From contig SFLG01000010.1 in NCBI GenBank assembly GCA_004553485.1, positions 1-39,547 of the forward strand: a stretch of DNA of 39,547 nt, read 5' to 3'. The first letter of the stretch is position 1, and every line of letters begins with the position of its first letter. This DNA comes from Bacteroidales bacterium. Its GTDB lineage: Bacteria; Bacteroidota; Bacteroidia; Bacteroidales; Muribaculaceae. Both the position numbers and the translations under genes were made by a program. Shown one piece after another: positions 39,442 through 39,547 of this stretch. The notes below the pieces were generated by a model. That model was not told the origin of the DNA. It saw only the letters and a list, made by a program, of their open reading frames with translations, and ran no database searches.

Positions 39442-39547
39442 TCAATACTCGTCTTCGTTGAAGAAGAAGTCTTCTTTGGAGGGGTAGTCGAGCCAGATGT
39501 CTTCGATGCTGTCGTAGGTTTCGCCTTCGTCTTCCATTTCCTGGAGG
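39442..39547 (-). CDS. 3' end of an unidentified gene (ends …SKEDFFFNEDEY)
   Basis: The only open minus frame into the window edge reads LQEMEDEGETYDSIEDIW, then LDYPSKEDFFFNEDEY and TGA. The C-terminus is very acidic. The start is outside the window, so the product cannot be named. Its last residues, NEDEY-stop, recur at 23240, 33650 and 37635, usually followed by a terminator hairpin, so relatives of this gene appear to have been lost from those places. Confidence 0.7.
   Translation of the reverse strand, partial: LQEMEDEGETYDSIEDIWLDYPSKEDFFFNEDEY

Overview
The window looks like a chromosomal segment of a gut Bacteroidales bacterium, probably close to Muribaculaceae or Prevotella. The evidence is as follows. 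Promoters carry the Bacteroidetes -7 box TAnnTTTG, often with TTTG about 19 bases upstream, and Shine-Dalgarno sequences are absent. There is a SusB-type GH97 enzyme, a NifJ, an AsnA, and several secreted proteins ending in a short tail of the 'YNLxGxxV...GLYIxxxGKxxKxxV' kind. Core genes are GC-rich at third codon positions. The accessory stretch from about 22 to 38 kb is clearly more AT-rich. I ran no searches; family names rest on motifs I can read.

Layout. 1-372 holds a promoter followed by a strongly folded, apparently non-coding RNA. 585-3872 is a secreted beta-helix protein gene broken by two frameshifts. 4.1-6.0 kb carries kdsD-like, ribH and a TM2-domain gene, each gap packed with small hairpin arrays or 9-bp tandem repeats. 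6.45-10.04 kb is nifJ with a long folded leader. 10.2-13.0 kb (minus) is a two-gene operon of an orphan histidine kinase and a polytopic membrane protein. 13.3-14.7 kb (minus) is a secreted protein. 15.1-17.3 kb is a response regulator/histidine kinase pair. 17.6-19.7 kb (minus) is a GH97 alpha-glucosidase.

20.0-21.0 kb (minus) is a REP-associated tyrosine transposase (RAYT) with an extra C-terminal domain. Copies of one palindrome (GCAAGC-TTCA-GCTTGC with a fixed flank) lie on both sides of it and recur elsewhere in the window. This looks like a Bacteroidales RAYT/REP system with its own repeat family. A second, different REP pair with the classical GTAG foot is at 38974-39092.

21.6-37.4 kb is accessory DNA. 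It holds two small hypothetical genes, an AAA ATPase/DUF4143 gene, a small pseudogene and a complete type I restriction-modification operon (hsdM-hsdS-hsdR). The hsdS gene has four in-frame 12-bp repeats in its spacer helix, the EcoR124-type device for changing target spacing. A secreted protein with one dockerin-like calcium loop follows. Last comes a module of a eukaryotic-type Ser/Thr kinase, a DNA-binding-like protein, an outer-membrane barrel and a lipoprotein, bracketed by 99+46 bp direct repeats. AsnA and the 3' end of an unidentified minus-strand gene (ending FNEDEY) close the window. The final codons of that gene, usually followed by a terminator hairpin, recur at three other places, always in the same orientation and at edges of the accessory modules.

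A theme of the whole window is repeat growth at gene ends. 9-bp minisatellites occur in four intergenic gaps, a 20-bp minisatellite starts at the hsdR stop codon, a ~25-bp one at the RAYT stop codon, and the end of the TM2 gene forms one arm of a 21-bp inverted repeat.
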